Position numbers and translations under genes: made by a program
Source of the DNA: Endozoicomonas sp. G2_1
Lineage (GTDB): Bacteria > Pseudomonadota > Gammaproteobacteria > Enterobacterales > Alteromonadaceae
NCBI RefSeq assembly: GCF_017744155.1
Contig: NZ_JAGHQT010000004.1
Location: 124,001-188,000 of the forward strand
Length of the DNA stretch: 64,000 bases
Reading direction: 5' to 3'
Part shown: positions 9,128-17,695 of the stretch, piece by piece
Numbering within the stretch: the first letter of the stretch is position 1
How the letters are laid out: every line of letters begins with the position of its first letter
Notes under the pieces: model-generated
The model's input: only the letters and a program-made list of their open reading frames with translations
What the model was told of the DNA's origin: nothing
Databases searched by the model: none

Positions 9128-9155
9128 TAAGAACACTTCAAACAGGATTAGTTCA
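9128..9155 (-). promoter_or_regulatory. ECF/sigma-E-like promoter of sRNA B
   Basis: Minus strand TGAACTA (9149-9155), exactly 15 bases, then TTCTTA (9128-9133), followed by CTAGATGAG, which aligns with the start regions of copies A and C. This is the weakest -35 of the three (A instead of the final T). Confidence 0.45.
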
Positions 9156-9226
9156 ACTTTTCTTGTTTTTTTCTTGAGTACGTGAAATGGCAAGATTAAG
9201 AGTAGGTATTGAAGCAGATTAGAAGC

Positions 9227-9304
9227 AAAAAAAAGCACCTAACTATTGAATAACTAAGTGCTGAATAGGGTATACATGAAACATGAATAGTAATTCAATT
9301 ACTG
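9227..9304 (-). ncRNA. Predicted small RNA C of a three-copy tandem array
   Basis: Third and most upstream unit, with the clearest structure. The 5' hairpin is AGTAATT/AATTACT (9289-9303). The middle holds two CATG-containing segments (TTCATGTTTCATG). The terminator is a 29-base hairpin (9234-9262) that pairs end to end with three G-U wobbles and no unpaired stem bases, followed by eight U's (9227-9234). An inferred start near 9304 gives about 78 nt, the size of RybB-like RNAs. It lies 73 bases downstream of the mmuM stop with its own promoter, so it need not be a 3' UTR product. Confidence 0.65.
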
Positions 9305-9309
9305 ATTAG

Positions 9310-9337
9310 TAAGAGTCGCGGTAATAGATAAAGTTCC
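9310..9337 (-). promoter_or_regulatory. ECF/sigma-E-like promoter of sRNA C
   Basis: Minus strand GGAACTT (9331-9337) is identical to the RpoE -35 consensus. After exactly 15 bases comes CTCTTA (9310-9315), then CTAATCAG before the inferred start. It is the best of the three promoters. Confidence 0.55.
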
Positions 9338-9377
9338 ACATAAATATAAATATTTTTAAAAAAGTTAATTTTTTTAT

Positions 9378-10286
9378 CTATTGGTCAATTTTATGTGTGC
9401 ATTTTATGCCGTTTTTATTCAATAAATTATAAGTAGCATTGATATGTTTTGGTCCAATTGCACAACAACCACCAATAATTCGAAAGCCTTGGCCTACCCA
9501 GTCTAGACAGTGCTTGGCGTATTTTTCAGGAGAGATGTCTCGTCGCTCTTCCAGGCAGTCAACACTGCCGCCGGGTTTTAGCGGTGCAATATCGACAAAG
9601 GCATTAGCATAGGCACCAACAACAGGAAAACACGCGATAAGTTCGGCGGCGTGTTGATTAATTGTTTCGATGGAACTGCAATTGATAAGCACTGCATCTA
9701 CATTGAGCTCAGCAATGGCCGTTATCGCTTGTGCTAGCGTTTCACCTGAGAGTAGTTTAGCTTCGCCGTCTTTGAGAACAAAACTCACCCATATCGGTTT
9801 ATTGGTTGGTTTTGCTGCGTTAATTGCGGCCCTAGCTTCGTCGATACTCGACATGGTTTCGCAAATAAATAGATCAGCAGCGTCATTCTGTAATTCGACC
9901 AATTGCTGATAGTCGCTAAGCGAGTCTTGATAATTGAGGGCTGCTTCAGGAGTAAAACTAGCCAAGAGTGGTGGTAGGCAGGCGGCGATGCGAACATCAC
10001 TTTGCTTTGACTGTGCTATGGCATCTTTAGCTGCCTTTTTTGCCGCTTGGTGCAGTGGTGCTAGCATCTTGATACTTGCGTCTCTAGCAAGCCTGCGCGG
10101 TGTCGACGTATATGTGTTAAGCGTAACTACTTTAGCGCCTGCTTTGATAAAGTCGAGGTGCAAATCTCTCACTAAATGCGGTTGCTCGTGCATCACTTGT
10201 GCTGACCAAAGTGGTGTCGGTTTAACGCCTGCGCGTTTGATAAGCTCCTGGCCCATACCGCCATCGAGTAAAATAATTGAAGTCAT
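9378..10286 (-). CDS. mmuM: Homocysteine S-methyltransferase family protein (MmuM-like)
   Basis: Zn-dependent methyltransferases of this family move a methyl group from S-methylmethionine or another donor to homocysteine, giving methionine. The protein has the N-terminal substrate-loop signature LLDGGMGQEL, the zinc ligands in INCSS and the C-terminal GGCC pair, and the barrel segments of the pfam02574 fold. With ATG at 10286 it is 302 residues (E. coli MmuM 310); TTG at 10295 has a better-placed AGG and would add three residues. It stands alone on the minus strand between arfB and the sRNA-like array. The methyl donor cannot be told from sequence. Confidence 0.85.
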   Translation of the reverse strand: MTSIILLDGGMGQELIKRAGVKPTPLWSAQVMHEQPHLVRDLHLDFIKAGAKVVTLNTYTSTPRRLARDASIKMLAPLHQAAKKAAKDAIAQSKQSDVRIAACLPPLLASFTPEAALNYQDSLSDYQQLVELQNDAADLFICETMSSIDEARAAINAAKPTNKPIWVSFVLKDGEAKLLSGETLAQAITAIAELNVDAVLINCSSIETINQHAAELIACFPVVGAYANAFVDIAPLKPGGSVDCLEERRDISPEKYAKHCLDWVGQGFRIIGGCCAIGPKHINATYNLLNKNGIKCTHKIDQ

Positions 10287-10373
10287 AGCTGCCAATGAAA
10301 TAAGCCTGAAAATGGCGTTAGCCTAACTGAGCTCAGTGGGAATAACAATTGGTTTTATCGTGAATCTATAGCA

Positions 10374-10787
10374 TTAAACGCGAATTTTTCCGCGCAGAGA
10401 TTTTGTCTGAGCCCGTTGGTTTTTTTGCTCGAGTCGCTTTTTGACTGCAGACTTTTTCGGTTTAGTGGCGCGTCTGACTTTCTCGACATAACTCACGCTT
10501 TTAATTAACGCTTGCAGGCGCTCTAGTGCGTCAGCTCGATTTTTTTCTTGGGTGCGAAATTGTTGTGCTTTAATAATGATGACGCCGTCTTTAGTTAGGC
10601 GTTTGTCTTTGAGGTTGAGTAAGCGCTGCTGGTAAAACTCAGGTAGAGAAGAGTTTTTGATATCAAAGCGCAAGTGGATAGCTGACGAGACTTTATTGAC
10701 ATTCTGACCACCAGCGCCTTGTGCTCTGATGGCACTGATTTCTATTTCGTCTAAGGGAATTTTGACTGTGTTGCTGATGATTAACAT
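10374..10787 (-). CDS. arfB: ArfB (YaeJ), alternative ribosome-rescue factor
   Basis: ArfB is a class I release-factor-like peptidyl-tRNA hydrolase that frees ribosomes stalled without a stop codon. The GGQ catalytic loop is intact (RAQGAGGQNVNKVSSA, near residue 25). The C terminus is the expected Lys/Arg-rich tail (from about residue 105) that enters the empty mRNA channel. Length is 137 residues (E. coli 140). It lacks the stop-codon recognition domains of RF1/RF2, which separates it from those factors. It sits singly between mmuM and the S9 peptidase. Confidence 0.93.
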   Translation of the reverse strand: MLIISNTVKIPLDEIEISAIRAQGAGGQNVNKVSSAIHLRFDIKNSSLPEFYQQRLLNLKDKRLTKDGVIIIKAQQFRTQEKNRADALERLQALIKSVSYVEKVRRATKPKKSAVKKRLEQKNQRAQTKSLRGKIRV

Positions 10788-10812
10788 GATGATTGATGGT
10801 CGAAATTAAAAC

Positions 10813-10851
10813 AGCGAGTGCAGCAGCTTGGTTATTCTGACTGCACTCGCT
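10813..10851 (-). terminator. Hairpin terminator candidate of the S9 peptidase
   Basis: An 11-bp perfect stem (AGCGAGTGCAG/CTGCACTCGCT) with a 17-base loop lies 35 bases after the peptidase stop on the minus strand, followed by a loose T-rich run (GTTTTAATTT). The large loop and imperfect tract make it less than certain. Confidence 0.5.
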
Positions 10852-10885
10852 TAGTTCTCTAAAACGCCAGTAATTAATGACGCAC

Positions 10886-13117
10886 TTATTCTGGCGCTAG
10901 ATTAAATTGGCGATTGAAAAAGTCGATAATAGTATTGTTCAAATGCACTTTAACTTTTTTTCCACGCATACTGTGCTTGCTACCCGGGTAGGTCATTAAT
11001 TCAAAGCGTTTGTTTTGATCTTGTAGCGCTTTAATCAGTTTGGTGGTATTGGTAAACAATACGTTGTCGTCTGCCATACCGTGATATACCATTAACGGGC
11101 CATCTAAACCTTCGATGTAAGGAAAAACACTGCTGTCTTGATAACCTTTAGCATTGGCTTGTGGATGATTTAGATAGCGTTCAGTGTAGTGGGTATCATA
11201 TAACAGCCAGTCGGTTACCGGTGCTCCAGAAACTCCCGCTTTGAAATACTCTCCGGCTTTGAACATAGTCATTAGCGCCATGTAGCCACCGTATGAGTGC
11301 CCGTAAATACCAATGCGGTCAGCGTCAACGTATGGCAAGGTTCGCAAAAATTTAACCCCTTCAATTTGGTCGGCAACTTCTACTTCACCTAAGTGCTGAT
11401 AGATATCGAATTCAAAATCGGTACCTCGGTAGTTAGAGCCGCGATTGTCGAGCTGAAAAACAATGTAGCCTTGCTGCACCATGTATTGAAACATATCAAC
11501 GCCATGCCACTTATTAGTGACTCGTTGAGCGTGAGGGCCGCCGTAGACTTTAACAATAACTGGGTACTTTTTACCTGGCTTAAGAGTCTTAGGCTTAAAC
11601 AGTTTATAGAATAGCTGAGTTTTACCATCGGCGGCTTTAATCGAGCCAAACTCGGGTTTGACCATATCGGATAGATAATTAAAGCTAGGGTGGTCTTGAT
11701 TGAGTTCATTTTGTGACAACCATGTCATCATGCTGCCGTCTAGGTTATGCAGGCTGACTTGCGGTGCGGTCTCAATGTTGGAGAAGCTGTCGATGTAGCT
11801 CTGCTGGTCGCCAGCAAAGGTAACTGAGTGAAAGCCTTTGCGTTTACTGATGCGAACAACGTGATCTGGTGCTTTGCCATCAAGCGGTACTTTGTATAAA
11901 TGGCGCTCAAGAGGCGTATCTGCGCGGCCAGTAAAGTATATCCAGCCCGCTTTTTCATCAATTGCTTTAACACTGTCAACAACCCACTCGCCTTGAGTCA
12001 GTTGATTGATTAAATTGCCTTTAATGTCATAGTGGTACAAGTGCTTGTAACCGTCTCGCTCAGACGCCCAAACAAAGCTTTTGCTATCACTGATAAAATA
12101 AAGATCATCGTGCAAGTTGATCCAATGGTCCGACTCTTCCGTGAGCAAAGTACGCTGTTTACGGGTTTTAGTGTTGTAAACCTTGAGTTTTAGCGTTTGT
12201 TGATCGCGACTTTGCCATTGATATGATACTTCGACACTGTTTGGCAACCACTGAACACGTGGTAAATAAATATCGGTTTCTTCACCGGTGTCAATAAAAC
12301 GCGTTCGCTTATTACTCAGTTTTACTACGGCCAATTGGATATTGACGTTGTTAGTACCGGTTGCTGGGTAGCGCTGTTCAACCAACTTAATGTCTTGCGC
12401 GTATATTTCATTGCGGATAGCAACTTGAACTGGGCTTTCATCGACTCTTAAAAAAGCAATTTGCTTTTCATCTGGTGACCACCAGTAGCCTGTCATTCGT
12501 CCCATCTCTTCTTGTGCGACAAATTCAGACATACCATTTTTGATGATGCCGCCACCATCTTTGGTGAGTTGTAGCTCTTTGCCGGTGTCGATATTGATGG
12601 CGTAAATATTTTGCTCGCGAATAAACGAAACATAGTTGCCTTTAGGTGAAAATCTAGCGTCAGTTTCAAACTCAGCTGTTTCAGTTAGCCGCTTGGCTTT
12701 TTTATCCGCTAAGTTGTAGTAGTAGATATCGCCATTTAGCGGGAACAGTAGGGCATTGCCGTCGTTGGCGAAAGTATATTCAATAATGCCAAAACCATAG
12801 ACTCGTTGGCGTTCTCGACGCGCTTTTTCTTCATCTGATAGGGTTTCTGTACCACTGAATAAGGCCGCCGAATCAACTAACAAACGGTGCTCTTTGCTTG
12901 CTAGGTTGTATTCCCATAAATCGTATCGGTTTTTGTCTGATGCTTTGCCTTGTAAGTAGGTAACACGGCTACCGTCAGGAGAAAACTTTAATGACTTTGG
13001 CGTTGTGCCATTGAGTGCTGGTGAGCTAAAAATGCGATCAATGCTAATTTTTTCCGCTTGTGCACTGCCAACGATCAGGCCAATGCTAAGCAGTAGTAGG
13101 CTTTTTATTTTTTTCAT
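10886..13117 (-). CDS. S9 family (dipeptidyl-peptidase IV-like) secreted serine peptidase
   Basis: A 743-residue prolyl-oligopeptidase-family enzyme that probably removes X-Pro dipeptides from peptides in the periplasm. Residues 1-21 form a signal peptide ending AQA. A DPP-IV N-terminal beta-propeller (about 80-440) is followed by an alpha/beta-hydrolase domain. The catalytic Ser is in GIYGHSYGGYMAL, the Asp in GMADDNVLF and the His in GSKHSMRG. A double-Glu segment (EFVAQEEMGR), as used by DPP-IV enzymes to bind the substrate N terminus, is present near residue 200. The ATG start gives MKKIKSLLLLS. It is monocistronic, with a palindromic element upstream. Confidence 0.93.
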   Translation of the reverse strand: MKKIKSLLLLSIGLIVGSAQAEKISIDRIFSSPALNGTTPKSLKFSPDGSRVTYLQGKASDKNRYDLWEYNLASKEHRLLVDSAALFSGTETLSDEEKARRERQRVYGFGIIEYTFANDGNALLFPLNGDIYYYNLADKKAKRLTETAEFETDARFSPKGNYVSFIREQNIYAINIDTGKELQLTKDGGGIIKNGMSEFVAQEEMGRMTGYWWSPDEKQIAFLRVDESPVQVAIRNEIYAQDIKLVEQRYPATGTNNVNIQLAVVKLSNKRTRFIDTGEETDIYLPRVQWLPNSVEVSYQWQSRDQQTLKLKVYNTKTRKQRTLLTEESDHWINLHDDLYFISDSKSFVWASERDGYKHLYHYDIKGNLINQLTQGEWVVDSVKAIDEKAGWIYFTGRADTPLERHLYKVPLDGKAPDHVVRISKRKGFHSVTFAGDQQSYIDSFSNIETAPQVSLHNLDGSMMTWLSQNELNQDHPSFNYLSDMVKPEFGSIKAADGKTQLFYKLFKPKTLKPGKKYPVIVKVYGGPHAQRVTNKWHGVDMFQYMVQQGYIVFQLDNRGSNYRGTDFEFDIYQHLGEVEVADQIEGVKFLRTLPYVDADRIGIYGHSYGGYMALMTMFKAGEYFKAGVSGAPVTDWLLYDTHYTERYLNHPQANAKGYQDSSVFPYIEGLDGPLMVYHGMADDNVLFTNTTKLIKALQDQNKRFELMTYPGSKHSMRGKKVKVHLNNTIIDFFNRQFNLAPE

Positions 13118-13196
13118 TTATTTATCCAATAACGTGCTGCCTGTTAGTGTTTTGTCTGTTGTTATCCAGCGCGAGGATGGTCGCCAACAGGTTTAA

Positions 13197-13356
13197 TACC
13201 AATTTCAATAAATATGTGATCATTCTAGCTGGTTAAAATCGTCATTAACTGCGTTATTATTTTTGAAATTAGAACAACTAATTACGAAAAATAATGCCTT
13301 GTTATTGAACAATTTTTCCTGCGCCATAATTGCTCACCTAATTGATTCAATTGGTA
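13197..13356. repeat. MITE-like palindromic element, copy 1 (160 bp)
   Basis: AT-rich non-coding element with imperfect terminal inverted repeats (TACCAATT... at the left, ...AATTGGTA at the right; similarity extends about 25 bases inward). An internal palindrome contains GCGTTATTATTTTT and GAAAAATAATGCCTTG. The inner pattern GCGTTATT...AATGCCTTG recurs in the elements at 46009-46276 and 50831-51140. It fills most of the gap between the S9 peptidase and radA, and encodes nothing. Confidence 0.6.
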
Positions 13357-13432
13357 TAATTTGGTGATGTTGACAGCGATTGTTGCGATGGTAGCAAATT
13401 TATTCTGTTCAAGCAGTAAAGAAGTTGTAACC

Positions 13433-14794
13433 TTATATGGCTTCTAGCGCTTCACTGATTTTCTTGACGCCAATCACTTCCATATCGTCAATTTTTTGTT
13501 TGGGCAAGTTGCCATAGGGCACAATAGCACGAGTAAAACCGTGTTTCGCAGCCTCGTTGATACGTTCTTGACCGCTGGGCACGGGCCTGATTTCACCAGA
13601 TAAACCAACTTCACCAAAAACGACAAGATTATGGGGCAAGGCACTGTCGCGAAAACTTGAGACTAACGCCAGTAATAAGGCTAGGTCGATACTGGTTTCA
13701 CTGACTTTAACGCCACCAACGACATTGACAAAGACATCTTGGTCGTTCATTTGCAAACCGCCGTGTCGGTGCAGTACTGCCAGTAACATCGCTAAACGGT
13801 TTTGCTCAGCACCAACGGCAATACGCCTTGGGTTGCCAAGCGCAGAATGATCAACAAGTGCTTGGATTTCAACGAGTAAAGGCCGAGTGCCTTCCCAAAG
13901 CACCATGACAATACTGCCGGGAGTTTGTTCATCACTGCGGCTGAGGAAAATAGCAGAAGGGTTAGTCACCTCTTTTAAGCCCTTGCCAGTCATGGCAAAA
14001 ACGCCAAGCTCATTTACCGCGCCAAAGCGGTTTTTGTGGCCGCGCAGCGTTCTAAATCGCGAGTCGGTTGAACCTTCAAGCATGATCGAACAATCGATAC
14101 AGTGCTCTAGTACTTTTGGGCCCGCCAAATTACCGTCTTTGGTGACATGGCCGACAATAATCATGGCAACGTGATGCTGTTTAGCAAAGCGGGTCAGATA
14201 GGCTGCGGCTTCTCTTACTTGCGAAACACTGCCGGGTGCCGATTGAATGTCGGCCATGTGCATCACTTGGATTGAGTCAACCACCATGATTTTGGGCTGT
14301 TCTTTAGCGGCAATATGACAAATGTTTTCAACACTCGTTTCCGACAACAATTTCAGTTTATCGGTTGCCAAGTCAAGTCGCTTTGCTCGCATTGCCACTT
14401 GTTGCAGTGACTCTTCACCAGTGACGTAAAGCGTCGGCATATTGGCGGCCAAGGCGCACATGGTTTGCAGTAATAAAGTACTTTTACCAGCGCCGGGTTC
14501 ACCGCCAATTAAGATCGCACTACCTGGCACAATACCACCGCCAAGCACGCGATCAAATTCACTAAAGCCCGATGAAAAGCGCGGTAAATCCGTTAAATCA
14601 ATACTGTCTAGGGTTTGAACTTTTGCCTCTGTTTGGCCGGCAAAGCCAGAAAAGTTACCACTGCGAGGGGAGGCTTTTGGTGCTCTGAACTCTGAAATAG
14701 TATTCCAAGCTTTGCATTCGTTACATTGCCCCAACCAGCGGGCGTATTCAGCACCACAATCGGTACAAACATAAGCAGTTTTATTTTTTGCCAT
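13433..14794 (-). CDS. radA: RadA (Sms), DNA repair/recombination ATPase
   Basis: RadA is a RecA-related hexameric helicase that processes recombination intermediates and promotes branch migration. The 453 residues (E. coli 460) hold an N-terminal C4 zinc finger (C10, C13, C24, C27), a RecA-like ATPase with Walker A GGEPGAGKST and Walker B VVDSIQV, the RadA-specific HKNRFG motif, and a C-terminal Lon-protease-like domain from about residue 270. The start MAKNKTAYVC is typical of the family. It is transcribed alone on the minus strand; serB, its neighbour in E. coli, is about 3 kb away across the PilZ gene. Confidence 0.97.
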   Translation of the reverse strand: MAKNKTAYVCTDCGAEYARWLGQCNECKAWNTISEFRAPKASPRSGNFSGFAGQTEAKVQTLDSIDLTDLPRFSSGFSEFDRVLGGGIVPGSAILIGGEPGAGKSTLLLQTMCALAANMPTLYVTGEESLQQVAMRAKRLDLATDKLKLLSETSVENICHIAAKEQPKIMVVDSIQVMHMADIQSAPGSVSQVREAAAYLTRFAKQHHVAMIIVGHVTKDGNLAGPKVLEHCIDCSIMLEGSTDSRFRTLRGHKNRFGAVNELGVFAMTGKGLKEVTNPSAIFLSRSDEQTPGSIVMVLWEGTRPLLVEIQALVDHSALGNPRRIAVGAEQNRLAMLLAVLHRHGGLQMNDQDVFVNVVGGVKVSETSIDLALLLALVSSFRDSALPHNLVVFGEVGLSGEIRPVPSGQERINEAAKHGFTRAIVPYGNLPKQKIDDMEVIGVKKISEALEAI

Positions 14795-15094
14795 AGTTTT
14801 CCTATCAAGGCATTATTATTGCATTATACTTTTTGAAGATTAGTGACTTACTATTAATCTGCTTGATTGATTTGAAACAAGTTTAATCGGACAAAAAGTG
14901 GATGTATTAGAGTATTTACTTTATTCTTGTTGGTTGAATACTAATACTCTTTTGCTTGTTGCTTGCACCTCAGTGAAATAACTCTTTATAATCGAGTGAC
15001 AAAGGGAACAGCAAGCTCAGCCAGAAGGCTTTTTACTAGCGCTTAAGAGTAATTCACTACATTAGGTTTTGCTTAGTTGTTGTAGCGGAAATTC
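14795..15094. other. Divergent intergenic region, radA / PilZ gene
   Basis: 300 bases without a gene. It must hold the radA promoter (minus) and the PilZ-gene promoter (plus). An 8-bp inverted repeat AGAGTATT (14909-14916) / AATACTCT (14943-14950) with a 26-base spacer is the only structure noticed; it could be a weak hairpin or operator. Confidence 0.35.
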
Positions 15095-17599
15095 ATGAAT
15101 CAAGATTTTATCAAGTATCGCAAAATTATAGAACAGTTTCGAGGTCAGGTTAATAAAAGTGACTTCGAGGCTAAGTTTGTTGCGGCGACGAAAAATTTAG
15201 CCAAAACAGATAAATTTCTACTCAAAATGGAATTGAAACGTTTGGCGACGCCCTGTAATCGCTTGATTGATTTACGCGGTTTAGTTGACGGCGAGTGTAA
15301 AACTTATGAACACGATAAGCGACCACACTTTCTTGACGATATTGCAATTAGAGCGTTTGAAGAAAATATAGCGCATTACGGCAGCTATACCTTTGGCGTT
15401 TACGAAGCGGTAAAAAATACCGAAAACAACTTTCGCGTCATTTATCAAAAAGAAAAGTCTCAATTAGATCTGGCCGAAGTTCCAGATAACAATCAAAAGG
15501 TCTTTGATAAAACTCAGTACTCGGCAAACTTACTGAGTTTTGGTCCCTACTACAATCGCCGCGAAGAGCGGATGAACTTTGCGATACCGGTTTTAGTGTA
15601 TATTGGTGAGCAAGAACTCGAGTGCACCAGTTCTGATCTGAGCATCAGTGGTATCAAGTTGCGAGTGCCTCTATCCCATACCGTCAAAATCGGCCAAACA
15701 GTCGAGTTGAGATTTAGCGGTTTAGAGCAAGAGTTTAAGTTTGGCCAACAAAACATGTTTGCCTACAATGTTTGTAACATTCAGGTACTAGACAACATTC
15801 AGCTGGTTGGCTTCGCCAGAGAGTACAATGCCGATAATGAAAAAGATGGCTTCAGTCAGTTTTTAAAAGGTTTTATTCAAGGCAACAAGCGCCGCTATAA
15901 AGTTAACCTCGACAATACCATTAGCGCGCTTCAGGCGCGCAGTATTGAACAGTACCTATTGCCTAAAGTCAGCGAGTTGCCAATATTTTTGCAAAAGCAG
16001 GGAGAGCAGTTACTGCCTCGCTACGCGATATCATCACCGAATAATCAGCAACTTATTCAGTACTGGCAAGACGAATCGGGCAAAACCACATTACATAACT
16101 TAGCTACCGAAGAACGCATTAAATTTTTGTTGAACTCTTCTCGTTTGAGTAAAACGTTACGGGTTTATAGTTTTGTTCACCAAAATAAAGGTAAAAGCTA
16201 CTTCTATTCAATGGACGAGCGACAGTTGCAAGCTGACAAAAGCTTTGCTCACCAGTTTTTAGCATTTGCAAGCAGTAAAAGCAGTTTCGCAATATCTGAG
16301 TTAAGCTTGCTCGACAATGATAGTCGCTTTGCCCATTCGCCACTGACGATTAGGCATTTACTTGCTAAAAAAGATCAATACCTAGACAAGCCGTTGTCTG
16401 AAGAAGTAAAAAAAATCATTAGTACTTTACCATATGCGTTAGTGGTAACGGATGTTAGCGATCAACACAGTCGCCTCGATTATCAAACATTGACTTATCA
16501 AGAGCTCAATACTCAGAAGTTGCGCCATTTTGGTCACAAGCGTTTAGCGACACCGCCGATGATTGATATTGTCGGCATCAATTATCGCAATCAGCGTCAA
16601 GAACCGCGCTTTAAATATATTACTGATGCTTTGGTTCAGCACGATACAGAGCAGTTTGTTGGTCAGTCGTGTGATTTTTCTATTTCAGGATTAAAAATAG
16701 AATTAACTGAAAGCACTGAGCTTAAAAAAGGTAACATTGTTTACTTGAGTTTCCCTAAGTTACAAAAAATTACCTCGGCATTCGACTTAAAAGCCTTGCC
16801 GTATGAAGTGATGGGAGTCAACAAAAAGAAAACGACGATCAACTTGCGGGTTCACGTTGAAAATCATCAACACATTGGTCGAGCTTTCTTTAAGCTATTA
16901 ATCGACAAGAATAGAGACAAGCTCACCACTGATGAATACGTGATGATGATTCCTGGTCTCGCTAAGAGTTTACGTAACATGTACGCTCAACGCTTTACTA
17001 TTCCAGGTTTAGTGATTCAGACCAGTGGTAGTCGCTATAAAATAGAAACCCTTTGTTGTAGCGGAGAATATGGCAAATTGCTTCCTCACATGAGTCAGTT
17101 AAGCGATCGCAGCGGTTATTACAATTTGTACCCGTTACTTAGCAACCTTGCGGCAATGAACGTGTTAACGGCGAGCTTGAAAAAGATGCAGGCTAATGAT
17201 GTTGCAGAGCACTTGCTCTTGTATATCGCGATTAACAACAGTGACCAGCTGATTGAAAACGCGGTGACAACTAAACTTGATAGCGAATTAGAAACACCAG
17301 AGCTGAAGCAAATGTTTATTCGCAACGCGCTCAAGCAAGGGCAATTTTATTGCGTCAAATTAGTCTTTTCTCGAGTAGAAAGCCCAGATATGAATTATTT
17401 GAACCCCGAGCTAAGCTATATTGGCTCTTATGCTATTCATCGGGGTAAGCAAATCGAGCACGACATTTGGAGCGTCGCTGGCGTTGGTCAAATTATTGAT
17501 ATTACAGAAGAGGTTTTGTTTAGACACAAAATCTGTTCGAGTAATGCTAGCACTAGCAATAGTGTGGCATTGGAGCAAAGCGCAGAGCAAGCATCGTAA
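15095..17599 (+). CDS. Large protein with two PilZ (c-di-GMP-binding) domains
   Basis: An 834-residue soluble protein with two PilZ signatures. In the first, RREER (residues 155-159) is followed by DLSISG (181-186). In the second, RQEPR (501-505) is followed by DFSISG (527-532). Both keep the RxxxR and D/NxSxxG residues that bind cyclic di-GMP, so both domains should be competent. The regions before, between and after show no recognised catalytic domain; the N-terminal 140 residues are helical and charged. Proteins of this type occur in marine Alteromonadales; their output is not known to me. It stands alone between radA and serB. Confidence 0.85.
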   Translation: MNQDFIKYRKIIEQFRGQVNKSDFEAKFVAATKNLAKTDKFLLKMELKRLATPCNRLIDLRGLVDGECKTYEHDKRPHFLDDIAIRAFEENIAHYGSYTFGVYEAVKNTENNFRVIYQKEKSQLDLAEVPDNNQKVFDKTQYSANLLSFGPYYNRREERMNFAIPVLVYIGEQELECTSSDLSISGIKLRVPLSHTVKIGQTVELRFSGLEQEFKFGQQNMFAYNVCNIQVLDNIQLVGFAREYNADNEKDGFSQFLKGFIQGNKRRYKVNLDNTISALQARSIEQYLLPKVSELPIFLQKQGEQLLPRYAISSPNNQQLIQYWQDESGKTTLHNLATEERIKFLLNSSRLSKTLRVYSFVHQNKGKSYFYSMDERQLQADKSFAHQFLAFASSKSSFAISELSLLDNDSRFAHSPLTIRHLLAKKDQYLDKPLSEEVKKIISTLPYALVVTDVSDQHSRLDYQTLTYQELNTQKLRHFGHKRLATPPMIDIVGINYRNQRQEPRFKYITDALVQHDTEQFVGQSCDFSISGLKIELTESTELKKGNIVYLSFPKLQKITSAFDLKALPYEVMGVNKKKTTINLRVHVENHQHIGRAFFKLLIDKNRDKLTTDEYVMMIPGLAKSLRNMYAQRFTIPGLVIQTSGSRYKIETLCCSGEYGKLLPHMSQLSDRSGYYNLYPLLSNLAAMNVLTASLKKMQANDVAEHLLLYIAINNSDQLIENAVTTKLDSELETPELKQMFIRNALKQGQFYCVKLVFSRVESPDMNYLNPELSYIGSYAIHRGKQIEHDIWSVAGVGQIIDITEEVLFRHKICSSNASTSNSVALEQSAEQAS

Positions 17600-17695
17600 C
17601 TTTTACTGCGTTTCAAATGCTAATTACCTTCAGTGAACCCTGTTTGATAGCACGTTGACTTTGTCAACTCAGCTCGCTATGGGTTTACCTGCGGC

